From contig NZ_LATZ01000001.1 of NCBI RefSeq assembly GCF_000981385.1, forward strand, positions 1 to 64,000: a stretch of 64,000 nt of DNA, read 5' to 3'. A program made the position numbers and the translations under genes. Every line of letters begins with the position of its first letter. Within the stretch, counting starts at the first letter, position 1. Shown one piece after another: positions 1-9,238 of the stretch. The DNA is from Bacillus sp. SA1-12. Lineage in GTDB: Bacteria > Bacillota > Bacilli > Bacillales > Bacillaceae. Under the pieces are notes generated by a model. The model did no database searches, was not told the origin of the DNA, and saw nothing but the letters and a program-made list of their open reading frames with translations.

Positions 1-119
1 GCCGCTCACTTCCTTCAGATTCCATGTCACCATAGACACCCTTGTGTTAGGCTAACTGTTACTTCTGTCTTCACAGTTCGGGACTTTCACCCTATAGATT
101 ACACCCATGCTGGGCGCAC
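1..119 (-). mobile_element. Group II intron, 5' end (rest lies outside the window)
   Basis: Read on the minus strand, position 119 starts GTGCGCCCAGCATGGGTG, followed by GGGTGAAAGTCCC. This is the conserved start of bacterial group II introns (GUGYG and the first stems of domain I). The intron runs leftward out of the window, so its reverse transcriptase is not visible. The 5' boundary sits five bases after the stem of a terminator hairpin, which is the insertion habit of class C introns. Class assignment is inference; the intron identity is from recognised 5' sequence. Confidence 0.8.
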
Positions 120-156
120 TTAAAGAGCCGTCTCAAAAAGAATTTTGAGACGGCTC
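120..156 (-). terminator. Rho-independent terminator of the MarR gene and intron target
   Basis: A perfect 14-bp inverted repeat (GAGCCGTCTCAAAA and its complement, 125-138 and 143-156) with a 4-nt loop. On the minus strand it is followed by TTTAA and then immediately by the group II intron start. It ends transcription of the MarR gene and appears to be the insertion target of the intron. Confidence 0.85.
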
Positions 157-199
157 CTCTTTATTAGAAAAGCATTCCCCTTCATACTTTTCTATGAAT

Positions 200-658
200 C
201 TACCTAAATAACAAATGTTGACTATGAATACCCGCCTTTTTTAATAGCGCTTTCAATTCTTTTTGCTCTTCATCAGTCAGACCGGAAAATGCCCGGGCCA
301 TACGAATTGCGTGAATTGGATAGATCTCATCCATGTATGCTTGACCTTTTTCCGTTAGTTTTGCATAAACAGAACGTTTATCCTTTGGATCTTGTTCTCT
401 GTAAATAAATTCGTTCTTCTCAAGCTTATCAATGACATATGTAACATTGCCGCTTACTAATAATAGCCTTGAACCAATTTGCTGCAGTTTTTGCGGTCCC
501 CTTGTAAAAAGTAATTCTAATACAGCAAACTCTGTCGGGTTAAACCCATGTTCCTTACTATCACGTATAGAATGCTCTGAGACGCTTTTGAAAGCCCTTG
601 CAAAAACTCGAAACAAATCTAACGCATTTTGTAATTCTTCTTCCGTGTATGATCTCAT
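200..658 (-). CDS. MarR family transcriptional regulator
   Basis: A 152-residue winged-helix repressor of the MarR family, expected to bind DNA as a dimer. The wHTH lies at about residues 40-105: TEFAVLELL, then LQQIGSRLLLVSGNVTYVIDKLE as recognition region, then a wing with DPKDKRSVYAKLTEKG, the DxRS/T-type signature of the family. The first and last helices form the dimerisation part. The sequence is close to the MhqR/YkvE group, which senses quinones and electrophiles in Bacillus, but target and ligand cannot be read here. It is monocistronic, ends at a strong terminator, and has no enzyme gene directly beside it in this window. Confidence 0.88.
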   Translation of the reverse strand: MRSYTEEELQNALDLFRVFARAFKSVSEHSIRDSKEHGFNPTEFAVLELLFTRGPQKLQQIGSRLLLVSGNVTYVIDKLEKNEFIYREQDPKDKRSVYAKLTEKGQAYMDEIYPIHAIRMARAFSGLTDEEQKELKALLKKAGIHSQHLLFR

Positions 659-1061
659 TCCATCGCCCTCTTGTATTCAAAATTATTCAAAGATAAACTT
701 TTTGCCATTAAAACCATTAAATTTATTTAGTGCAAATTTTATTTTACTATGAATTTTAAAATATTTGAAGGTTTTTAACTATAATAATTTGAAAATAATA
801 ATAAAATGAGACTTTAATAAATGAGGATGGTTTCCACCCTCAAAGATGATTAGCGAAACTTATCTCGTTTAAACGCCACGACCTTATGTTTCGCCTGCAT
901 TGGATGACAACCCTTTACCAAGTGTTTCAAGCAGTCTTCCCCAATTATCTTTTTTGCTTTATTTGAATCTTGGAGCGGTGTTTAATTGCCAGTTTAGATT
1001 TTAGATAAAAGTTAGGATTGGATTGGGTCTCTTGCTGCAATCTTTAATAGTTATGCAGCCA
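659..1061. other. 400-bp gene-free stretch between the MarR gene and the nucleotidyltransferase
   Basis: AT-rich, no convincing ORF on either strand. It must hold the MarR gene promoter (minus strand, near 690-780). A weak hairpin with GAGGATGG / CCACCCTC arms lies at 823-842. The part from 860 to 960 is less AT-rich and could be decayed coding sequence, but I recognise nothing in it. Confidence 0.5.
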
Positions 1062-1832
1062 TTAGTAAAGCTTCATCCCCCATACTTCATACAAAGTATC
1101 TAAAAAAATTCCATTTAACAAAGCAGTCGAATTTTCAATGGTTTCATATAGATTTTTAGTATATTCATCTAAGCGGTTAATCTCACTTTCAAAAAATTCT
1201 TGAAGTAATGAAATATTAGTAACTTTCTTCTCCCCACTTCTTTTTTTAGTAAAGATTGATGCTATTTCTTCTTTTATAAGTTGCTCTAATGCAGTATTCT
1301 CAATAAGTTTGGCTAAATCCACAGGAGGAAATTCTTTATAAGTTTCGATCCACCTTGCTGCGAGCAACGGTCTAAGTATATTTATATAATATTTTACTTC
1401 ATTGCTTACCATTTGTTTTTTAGTGTTTTTTTCAGCCATATGAAGATAGTGATATAAACATGCTTTCTGCGAGAAAATATTATGTGTATGTTTTCTTAAT
1501 CTTTCAACGGTTGAGAAACCGTGCATGTACTGCAAAGGACTATATATATATTCTAAGAGGGATGGGTTCGATTTTCGATATAACTTTAGGCATTTTTGCA
1601 GATCCCACCCATTCACATCCAGAATTTCATTAACAGGTAATTCTATAACGTCCCTATGATGATCAATCTTTAAATACCAACATGGGCGATGAATATAAAT
1701 AAAACGAACATCATAATCACTGTTCTCATCGGAGTACCCCCATGCCCTAGATCCTGCTTCACATGCATATACTATTTTAATATCTTTTTCTATTTCAATT
1801 TGCTTAAGAATCTCGAATATTTTTTTCTTCAT
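1062..1832 (-). CDS. RlaP/YcgL-type predicted nucleotidyltransferase
   Basis: A 256-residue protein of the DNA polymerase beta-like nucleotidyltransferase superfamily, related to YcgL of B. subtilis and to RlaP of RNA repair loci. The catalytic signature is near the N-terminus: GSRAWGY, then SDYDVRFIY, giving the GS...DxD metal-binding pattern. The family usually has a C-terminal helical part, present here. Substrate is unknown; there is no RNA ligase neighbour, so a repair role is not supported by context. I choose ATG at 1832, with AGGTGG six bases upstream, over an upstream GTG at 1856 that has no ribosome binding site. Confidence 0.82.
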   Translation of the reverse strand: MKKKIFEILKQIEIEKDIKIVYACEAGSRAWGYSDENSDYDVRFIYIHRPCWYLKIDHHRDVIELPVNEILDVNGWDLQKCLKLYRKSNPSLLEYIYSPLQYMHGFSTVERLRKHTHNIFSQKACLYHYLHMAEKNTKKQMVSNEVKYYINILRPLLAARWIETYKEFPPVDLAKLIENTALEQLIKEEIASIFTKKRSGEKKVTNISLLQEFFESEINRLDEYTKNLYETIENSTALLNGIFLDTLYEVWGMKLY

Positions 1833-1984
1833 AATAACCACCTGCTCTTTAAACACTCTTAATGGCTATTCTTCCCTCTTATTAAGTTTTTATTTTTCCC
1901 GGCAGAAACTCAGCATCTCAATTAACAGCTGCTAAAATTCTGAACTAAACGGCATAGCCAAAATCACCTAAACATTATGATTAA

Positions 1985-2013
1985 AAGGACAAAATCCATT
2001 TGATTTTGCCCTT
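1985..2013 (-). terminator. Hairpin downstream of the FbpA-like gene
   Basis: Arms AAGGaCAAAATC and GATTTTGcCCTT with a 5-nt loop and a short T tract on the minus strand, about 70 bases after the fbpA-like stop. Probably its terminator. Confidence 0.5.
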
Positions 2014-2085
2014 AAGCTATTACCTGTATTTTACCAATTACCCGCTTGTAAAGGAAGCATTTACTAATAGCAGACTCCTCCAAAG

Positions 2086-2283
2086 TTAAATTGCATTTCT
2101 GCTAGATGTTGCTTTTTTTCGTGTTACTTTGGGGACATTATGATAAAAATAATTATATTCATTCTTTAATTCAGTTAAAGTCATGTTCGTCAATACTTGG
2201 ACATCATATACACCGATTGCAAGTAATTTTTGAGAGTAATATTTTCTTTGCTCATCCAGAGCATTTTGCAACATTCTGCTCAT
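2086..2283 (-). CDS. FbpA-like small protein (Fur-regulated basic protein family)
   Basis: A 65-residue protein resembling the FbpA family: an N-terminal helix (LQNALDEQRKYYSQKLLAIG), then VYDVQVLTNMTLTEL with the conserved LT-L-E/K-EY pattern (TELKNEYNYF), and a basic tail. In B. subtilis FbpA, FbpB and FbpC act in the iron-sparing response with the sRNA FsrA. I see no clear Fur box upstream, so iron control is not supported here. ATG at 2283 (GGAG nine bases before) is preferred to ATG at 2298, which lies upstream of that GGAG. The gene is divergent from the unknown gene at 2454. Confidence 0.65.
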   Translation of the reverse strand: MSRMLQNALDEQRKYYSQKLLAIGVYDVQVLTNMTLTELKNEYNYFYHNVPKVTRKKATSSRNAI

Positions 2284-2453
2284 GGCGTTCAACTCCATTT
2301 ATTATTTTCTACCTCTAACTTACCTTATAATTGTTAGCGAAGAGTTAACTTAATGTTAAGATTTTCTTTCGAGTTATTAAGTTTGTTTGAAGTTGTTTAA
2401 ACAATTGAAAAAATGTCGACACTAGTTTTTAACTTTTAAAGGAGTTGAAACTA

Positions 2454-2708
2454 GTGAATATAAGAGTAGTAGCCAAAAAGGATCACGGTAAGGCGACAAA
2501 GATTTATTTTTTAAATTTAACAGAGCCTAAGCATCAGCAATTATACATGGCTATTATGGATGATTCAGTCATGAACATTCTAACCGTATACAACCTAAAA
2601 TCAAATATGTTCGAAGATGTAACATGTTTATTTTCACAATCTTTCTTACTCAGCCTTTCCCACCAGCTTTTGAACCAACTAAGAAGTCCTCAAGCAAAAG
2701 CATTATAA
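2454..2708 (+). CDS. Uncharacterised 84-residue protein
   Basis: I do not recognise a family. The product is 84 residues, soluble, with a basic N-terminus (NIRVVAKKDHGKATKIYFLN), then a stretch QQLYMAIMDDSVMNILTVYNL that could be a short beta-alpha unit, and a hydrophobic C-terminal helix. A strong AAAGGAG at 2438-2444 sits nine bases before GTG 2454, which decides the start; the TTG at 2445 overlaps the ribosome binding site and is unlikely. It is divergent from the fbpA-like gene and shares a 170-bp promoter region with it. Confidence 0.6.
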   Translation: MNIRVVAKKDHGKATKIYFLNLTEPKHQQLYMAIMDDSVMNILTVYNLKSNMFEDVTCLFSQSFLLSLSHQLLNQLRSPQAKAL

Positions 2709-2790
2709 TTTTTTTCTTTCACATAATTAATAATTTGAAATATTCTCAATTTTTTGTTGTTATTTCTCCACCTTTATTATATATTTTAAA

Positions 2791-2807
2791 TGTAAAGAAA
2801 CCTAACA
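2791..2807 (+). promoter_or_regulatory. TnrA/GlnR box, upstream copy
   Basis: TGTAAAGAAACCTAACA fits the 17-bp consensus TGTNA-N7-TNACA exactly. It lies 40 bp (centre to centre) from the second box, upstream of tnrA, consistent with autoregulation. Confidence 0.75.
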
Positions 2808-2830
2808 TATTCCTTACATCTGATAAATCA

Positions 2831-2847
2831 TGTTAGATTTCCTGACA
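2831..2847 (+). promoter_or_regulatory. TnrA/GlnR box, downstream copy
   Basis: TGTTAGATTTCCTGACA is a perfect TGTNA-N7-TNACA site. A possible -10 (TATAAA, 2869-2874) would put this box about 42 bp upstream of the transcription start, an activator-like position as known for TnrA. Confidence 0.82.
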
Positions 2848-2917
2848 AAAATAAGGCAAAATCTCACATATAAAGTTACACTTGAAGCAATAAGTTTCTT
2901 GAACAAGGGGTGGAAGA

Positions 2918-3256
2918 ATGAATCAGCAAGACCGCTCTTATAAGGATAAGAAGGTAATATCAATTGGGACAGTTAGCGAATTAACCGGGCTCACCTTGAG
3001 ACAAATACGTTATTATGAGGAACGGAAATTAATTGCTCCGTATCGGAATGACCGAGGTACAAGAAAATACTCATTTAACGATATTGAGACATTAATGGAT
3101 ATTGCTAATAAGCGCGAGGATGGTGTTCAAACGACTGAAATATTAAAGGAAATGAGGTTAAAAGAAAAACAGCGTGAAAGCGAGGCAGATGTAAAGAAAA
3201 AAATGCTTCAAGGTCAATTAAATGCTCAGTTCAGATTTGGCAAAGGCAGAAATTAA
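2918..3256 (+). CDS. tnrA: Nitrogen regulator TnrA (MerR family)
   Basis: A 112-residue MerR-type regulator, almost the length of B. subtilis TnrA (110). The winged helix carries ISIGTVSELTGLTLRQIRYY and the ending KREDGVQTTEILKEMR; the C-terminus KKMLQGQLNAQFRFGKGR matches the tail through which feedback-inhibited glutamine synthetase captures TnrA. That tail separates TnrA from GlnR. TnrA activates or represses nitrogen genes under nitrogen limitation. Two perfect TnrA boxes lie upstream, indicating autoregulation, and two more precede glnB-amtB at 31531-31570. The start is ATG 2918 with AAGGGGTGGAAGA in front. Confidence 0.95.
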   Translation: MNQQDRSYKDKKVISIGTVSELTGLTLRQIRYYEERKLIAPYRNDRGTRKYSFNDIETLMDIANKREDGVQTTEILKEMRLKEKQRESEADVKKKMLQGQLNAQFRFGKGRN

Positions 3257-3643
3257 TGTAATGCTGCAGCATCCCTCTCCTCTTTTGTGCTGCAGTGTTC
3301 ACCCTTTCCTCACAAAGTTCTCCGAGAAATAGGTCTTCACTTACTAAATTTCAGAAAAAATAAGCTTATCAATAGTTTCATAAGAATATTGTAAAAGTTT
3401 TGCGAGCCCATTATCACATTTAAATTTTTAATTAAACTTGTTTAAACACAAAGTTTATTAAAACGTTTCACCACAAAATATATCATCTCTCCGTTTACCC
3501 AAACACAAAATATAGTATTTTTTACTCAATTTTTTATAAAAATCAGAAAAAAACATCCTAAATACTTTACAATAGGAAAAAATATCCGATAATAGAAGTA
3601 CTAGGACTTTTCCACCTAGTAAAGCCTAATGCGAGGTGGTTTT
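3257..3643. other. Gene-free stretch between tnrA and the Spo0E-like gene
   Basis: Very AT-rich, no ORF. A GC-richer hairpin (TGCTGCAG arms at 3262-3271 and 3288-3295) just after tnrA is a possible terminator with a weak T tract. A TACAAT-like -10 near 3566-3573 and a CTAGG/CCTAG hairpin at 3601-3619 lie before the Spo0E-like gene. Confidence 0.45.
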
Positions 3644-3844
3644 ATGGAATCAATTGATGCAGTTATCGAAGAATATCGAAAAAGAATGTTTATCATCGCA
3701 AAAGAAAATGGGATAGACTCGCATCCAACATTAATTGCAAGCCAAAACCTAGATCAGCTATTAAATATAAAAATGAGTGAAGATCAAAAAAACGTATTTG
3801 AAAAAAATATTAGTATGATTAAATACACCTATGATATTGATTAA
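3644..3844 (+). CDS. Spo0E-like aspartyl-phosphate phosphatase
   Basis: A 66-residue helical hairpin of the Spo0E family, which dephosphorylates Spo0A~P or related response regulators and so delays sporulation. The family signature S-Q-x-L-D is present as ASQNLDQLLN, with a preceding helix EEYRKRMFIIAKENG. Length fits the short Spo0E paralogues (YnzD, YisI type) rather than Spo0E itself. ATG 3644 with GAGGTGG five bases before is the start; ATG 3629 overlaps that site. The specific regulator it acts on cannot be told from sequence. Confidence 0.85.
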   Translation: MESIDAVIEEYRKRMFIIAKENGIDSHPTLIASQNLDQLLNIKMSEDQKNVFEKNISMIKYTYDID

Positions 3845-3846
3845 AT

Positions 3847-3884
3847 AGGGTCTGACTCACAACTTATTTGGGACTGACCCTTTG
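3847..3884 (+). repeat. Hairpin repeat family A, short copy
   Basis: Begins AGGGTCTGACT and ends GGGACTGACCCTTTG, an imperfect inverted repeat just after the Spo0E-like stop. The ends match longer copies at 9117, 15794, 46073 and 50095. It may act as terminator for the gene before it. Confidence 0.6.
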
Positions 3885-3914
3885 TTTTGAACCATTGGAA
3901 TTGGATGTGAAGAA

Positions 3915-4595
3915 ATGAAGAATGAAATCATCTGGTTAAGTAAAGGAAAACCAAAAACCTTATTTCATAAAGGAAGAGAATATCGATCAGGTATCTCAAA
4001 AGACCAAGTTGAATGCTTTAAATGTAATTTTGAGCGTGTTTCTGGTGATGATGTAGAAAACCACGAATTTCACGGCGGAGCTGATCGAGTTGTATGTTTA
4101 TATCCTTATGAACACTACAAATATTGGGAAAGCACCTACCAAACAACATTACGAAAAGCAGCTTTTGGTGAGAATCTTACCGCCAAAGGGATGCTGGAAG
4201 CTAATGTTTGTATTGGTGATGTGTATCAAATCGGTGATGCCGTTTTACAGGTTGCACAGGGCCGGTTTCCGTGTGCAACAATCAACAAACATACTAACAT
4301 TAACACAATTCTAAATAAAATGATCGAAATGGGCTTTACGGGCTATTTTTTTCGTGTGCTTAAAGAAGGGACTATCACTGTCCAATCTGACATAAAACTG
4401 CTTGAAAAGCATCCTAAGCAAGTGTCGATCGCACACATTCACCATACATATTTTCATAAACAGGATCTCTCGCAAATTGAAACAATTCTCTCTATAAATG
4501 AATTGTCACTTGAATGGAAAAAACGCTTAATAAAGCTATATAATCAATTACTTTCAAAACAAGCATCAAAAGAGCAAACGACTTGGTCAGACTAG
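3915..4595 (+). CDS. MOSC domain protein (YiiM/YflK type)
   Basis: A 226-residue protein with a MOSC domain (about residues 20-160) and a C-terminal 3-alpha domain as in YiiM and B. subtilis YflK. The MOSC cysteine is in GRFPCATINKH (about residue 119); HEFHGGADRVVCLYPYEHY is the typical N-terminal signature. YiiM-type proteins take part in molybdenum-cofactor-dependent reduction of N-hydroxylated compounds. The match to the family is clear, the substrate is inferred only. It is a single gene, preceding the thiC riboswitch by 140 bp with no sign of co-transcription. Confidence 0.88.
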   Translation: MKNEIIWLSKGKPKTLFHKGREYRSGISKDQVECFKCNFERVSGDDVENHEFHGGADRVVCLYPYEHYKYWESTYQTTLRKAAFGENLTAKGMLEANVCIGDVYQIGDAVLQVAQGRFPCATINKHTNINTILNKMIEMGFTGYFFRVLKEGTITVQSDIKLLEKHPKQVSIAHIHHTYFHKQDLSQIETILSINELSLEWKKRLIKLYNQLLSKQASKEQTTWSD

Positions 4596-4735
4596 AGCAT
4601 ATAGATGTTCATGATAGAAAGTGTTTCCTCGGTTCAGCATGTCGAATCGTTTATCCACATTAAAAGAATTTTATAATTTCCTTCACAATTGAACTAGTCC
4701 AAAATAATCAAATCGAATTCAGAATAAAATAATGA

Positions 4736-4763
4736 TTGACTAGTTTTTACATTATGATATAGT
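4736..4763 (+). promoter_or_regulatory. SigA promoter of thiC
   Basis: TTGACT (4736-4741), 16-bp spacer, TATAGT (4758-4763), about 30 bp before the start of the TPP aptamer. Confidence 0.7.
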
Positions 4764-4793
4764 TAAAACTGATTTTAATAGTATTACCAATTT

Positions 4794-4893
4794 CTACTAG
4801 GGGAGTCCAATAGCCTGGACTGAGAGAGGAACGCGTTTGAAGTTCCTTGACCCTTTGAACCTGATCTGGATGATACCAGCGTAGGGAAGTAGT
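4794..4893 (+). ncRNA. TPP (THI-box) riboswitch upstream of thiC
   Basis: Contains the conserved aptamer parts in order: AGGGGAGTCC, CTGAGAG, ACCCTTTGAACCTGATCTGG, ATGATACCAGCGTAGGGAAG. P1 closes with CTAC/GTAG. Binding of thiamine pyrophosphate should favour the terminator at 4952-4980 and shut off thiC. Confidence 0.97.
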
Positions 4894-4951
4894 AACAGTT
4901 GATAAGGAGTTCTTCTCATATAAACACCTTACAATTATTACCTTCATTAAT

Positions 4952-4980
4952 CGGGTTCTGATATTCAGAGCCCGTTTTTT
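4952..4980 (+). terminator. Riboswitch-controlled terminator before thiC
   Basis: Stem CGGGTTCTGA / TCAGAGCCCG (one G-U pair) with a 3-nt loop, followed by six T. Sits between the TPP aptamer and thiC, as expected for transcriptional control. Confidence 0.92.
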
Positions 4981-5027
4981 ATTTGCCTTCAGCTGTGATC
5001 TGAAAGAATTCTTGTTCATTTATCTAG

Positions 5028-6794
<1,767 letters not shown>

Positions 6795-6898
6795 CAATGA
6801 TAGATAAACTTATACTATTCTATTTTGAGCTGAACCATATTTTTTAATCGGAAGCGACTAATTAATCATACAAAAAATTCTATAAAAGCAGTGCGATG

Positions 6899-7327
6899 TT
6901 ATTTAAATCCACTGCTTTTATTCATGGTAGATTTACCGTTCACAAAAGGATCCTCCCCTACAATATCAGAAGTTTTCCCGCTAAACCGATGATTATGTTT
7001 CGGATAAAGTGCATCCATTTCCTCTTGCTCTCCTAAAGTAATTTTTAGCGGTTCATCGAGGTTTACATACGTCTCCCCTTCAAACACATGGTAATGACTG
7101 CCATCAGGCAGTGGAATTGCAGGTCCTGTTTTCCCATAAAAACGATGAAAATGCTTGTTGTCATATGATGTAACTCCTCTGAACAGATGAAAATGCCGAT
7201 CAAAGCTATTACCATTTACAGATCTTGTAAAACTGTTAATTATGTGAAAATGATTATGACTAACAGATGTTTTTGCGACAATTAGATGGGCATGATGAGG
7301 TTTTACGGCACCTATAATAAATCCCAT
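6899..7327 (-). CDS. YmaF family His-rich repeat protein
   Basis: A 142-residue protein of the YmaF family, function unknown. It is built from a repeating unit of about 20 residues with an H-x-H core: VSHNHFHII, DRHFHLFRG, NKHFHRFYGKTG, GSHYHVFEGET, PKHNHRFSGKT. The regular histidines suggest metal binding or a spore/surface role, but this is inference. No signal peptide or membrane segment is seen. Start ATG 7327 has GGAGGGATTTGA before it. It is convergent with thiC and divergent from the acidic surface protein gene. Confidence 0.8.
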   Translation of the reverse strand: MGFIIGAVKPHHAHLIVAKTSVSHNHFHIINSFTRSVNGNSFDRHFHLFRGVTSYDNKHFHRFYGKTGPAIPLPDGSHYHVFEGETYVNLDEPLKITLGEQEEMDALYPKHNHRFSGKTSDIVGEDPFVNGKSTMNKSSGFK

Positions 7328-7501
7328 TCAAATCCCTCCATTAAACAAAAATTAGGAATAATTTCTTATTATGCCGGAAACAAACAATTGGAAAGTTGTC
7401 TGCTTAAAGGTCTTTTTTCAAGCAAAATCCTCTGAATAAAAAGGAAATAACCACAAATAATACCAACATGATCAATAACTTACAAACCTGGAGGAAAACA
7501 C

Positions 7502-8461
7502 ATGAAAAAAGGTATCTTTTTAAGTCTTATCTTATTCTTTGTCATGAATCAGTCTGCCTTTGCAGCACCTCCTCAAAATGAGGTGGACCAAGTGCTTGCT
7601 GAACTAGGTTGGACAAATGAAGATTTAACGGAATATCTTGACTACTATGAGCTAACAATCGATGATTTTGAAACGATTGATGATCTTAAAAGTATGTTAG
7701 GTACACCTATTAACGACGAAAATTTAGCCGAGCTGCTTGCCCAATACGAAATTACAAGAGCAGACCTAGATCAGTTATTAGCAGAGTTTGGCGAGAATCT
7801 TGAAGATTATTATTTCATTGAAGACCTTGATATTGCCCTAAGCTTTTATTTAGGTCATGATGAAGAAATGGCTGACCTTGAAGAGTTTTTGGCATTAATC
7901 GGTTTAACTGAGGCAGAAATGGATTCCCTTTTTACTCATTTTATGAATCTTGATGAAAAACAACTAGAGCAGGAAATGGAAAATATCATCACTCGATTGG
8001 ATCCTTTCTTGATGATTGAAGATACAACAAAGTTAACAGAAGCACAGCAGGATGAGCTTATTTCCGTTTTACAAGACATGATGAATATTTTACAACTTGA
8101 TCCTCGCTTTTATTTGGTAGATAGAAATGGAGTCGAAACAGCAGTTACCTTTAAAGAACTAATGGGTATGGAAGAATTATATGGGAATGAGTTATTGGTT
8201 CAGCTTTATAATACAAATGGCGAATTGCTTTTAGATATGCAGCTATCTGAAGATATGCTAACCTCTGATTTTATCGTGAATTCAGGTATCGAATTTGCTG
8301 AGGTTGGAGATTTAGCAGGTGAACTTACGACACAGCTCCATAATCGTTTACCTGACACAGCATCATCTCTATGGACAAACATGCTTTATGGTCTAATAGC
8401 GATTGGATTAGGTTTTATCGGACTCCATTTCTCGAGAAAATTCTACAGGTTAAGTAATTGA
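7502..8461 (+). CDS. Processed acidic surface protein with LPDTA sorting signal
   Basis: A 319-residue secreted, very acidic protein. Signal peptide at residues 1-22 (ends AFAAPP). Then about three related segments of 40-60 residues rich in D/E with a pattern like LLAEFGENLEDY, LAELGWTNEDLTEY and LALIGLTEAEMDS. At the C-terminus LPDTA (near residue 286) precedes a hydrophobic span and an RKFYR-type basic tail, a cell-wall sorting signal of the LPxTA type. The adjacent class D sortase, overlapping by 4 nt, is its likely anchoring enzyme. It matches the family annotated as processed acidic surface protein; its role is unknown. Confidence 0.85.
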   Translation: MKKGIFLSLILFFVMNQSAFAAPPQNEVDQVLAELGWTNEDLTEYLDYYELTIDDFETIDDLKSMLGTPINDENLAELLAQYEITRADLDQLLAEFGENLEDYYFIEDLDIALSFYLGHDEEMADLEEFLALIGLTEAEMDSLFTHFMNLDEKQLEQEMENIITRLDPFLMIEDTTKLTEAQQDELISVLQDMMNILQLDPRFYLVDRNGVETAVTFKELMGMEELYGNELLVQLYNTNGELLLDMQLSEDMLTSDFIVNSGIEFAEVGDLAGELTTQLHNRLPDTASSLWTNMLYGLIAIGLGFIGLHFSRKFYRLSN

Positions 8462-9060
8462 TAAGACGCACTTTACCTTACCTCTCCATTATTGTTCTAT
8501 TGTTCGGCTTAAGCTTATTTAGTTACCATGCTTATTGGATATGGATAGGGATGCGCTCGACCAATGATATTACAATTGAGAAATCCTATATTGCCTCTCC
8601 AAAAAATGGGGATCCTTTTCTGCCTGTTGCCGCTCCTATGCCAGAGGAAGGAGAAACAATCGGAACCCTCTCCATCCCAAAACTTAAGCAAAATTTTGCG
8701 ATCTTTCACGGCGATAATGAAACCATTTTAAGAAAAGGGATTGGCCATGTTAAAGGCACAGCATTGCCTGGAGAAGAAAGCAACTCTGTATTAGCCGGAC
8801 ATAGAGATACCTTTTTCCGTAAATTGGAGCAATTAGAACAAGGCGATAAAGTGATCGTTCATAGATCTGGAACAAATTATCTTTACAAAATCAAAAAAAT
8901 ACGAATCGTTGATAAAGATGATAGAACCGTCATTGTTCCTAAACCAAGGAGCACTTTAACATTAACAACCTGCTATCCTTTTAGTTTCATCGGTCCTGCG
9001 CCACAGCGCTACATCATTGAGGCAGAGCTTATCACAAAGCCACAAAAAGGCACCAGTTAA
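8458..9060 (+). CDS. Class D sortase
   Basis: A 200-residue membrane transpeptidase with one N-terminal membrane segment (about residues 5-27). Catalytic residues are visible: His in VLAGHRDTFF, Cys in LTLTTCYPF, and Arg in the following QRYIIEAEL strand. The TTG start at 8458 overlaps the TGA of the acidic surface protein gene (TTGA), so translation is probably coupled. Class D sortases of bacilli prefer LPxTA, which is exactly the signal carried by the neighbour; the pair is a self-contained surface display module comparable to YhcR/YhcS. Confidence 0.9.
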   Translation: MIRRTLPYLSIIVLLFGLSLFSYHAYWIWIGMRSTNDITIEKSYIASPKNGDPFLPVAAPMPEEGETIGTLSIPKLKQNFAIFHGDNETILRKGIGHVKGTALPGEESNSVLAGHRDTFFRKLEQLEQGDKVIVHRSGTNYLYKIKKIRIVDKDDRTVIVPKPRSTLTLTTCYPFSFIGPAPQRYIIEAELITKPQKGTS

Positions 9061-9116
9061 AGGTATAGTAAGAATAATTAATGTTTCCTAGGAAAAAAGG
9101 TTCCCTCAAAAATAAA

Positions 9117-9203
9117 AAGGCCAGACCCCTCTAACACAATATATATAAGATTTAATAGAGTAAGAAATCAAATATAATAGTGTTTATGTAGGGGTCAGAC
9201 CTT
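9117..9203. repeat. Hairpin repeat family A copy between convergent genes
   Basis: Ends AAGGCCAGACCCCT and AGGGGTCAGACCTT pair at 12 of 14 positions; inner parts (CTAACACAATATA and TATAATAGTGTTTA) also pair. It lies between the converging sortase gene and the acetolactate-synthase-like gene and could terminate both. Confidence 0.7.
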
Positions 9204-9238
9204 GACAGCCTCAAGAAAGTGACCTCATAGTAAATTTA

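Noticed and set aside
1-119. First reading as an insertion sequence end
   Set aside because: The reverse strand shows the group II intron 5' start, which explains the sequence better.
2299-2444. Looked for a Fur box before the FbpA-like gene
   Set aside because: No good match to the 7-1-7 Fur box, so iron control is not claimed.
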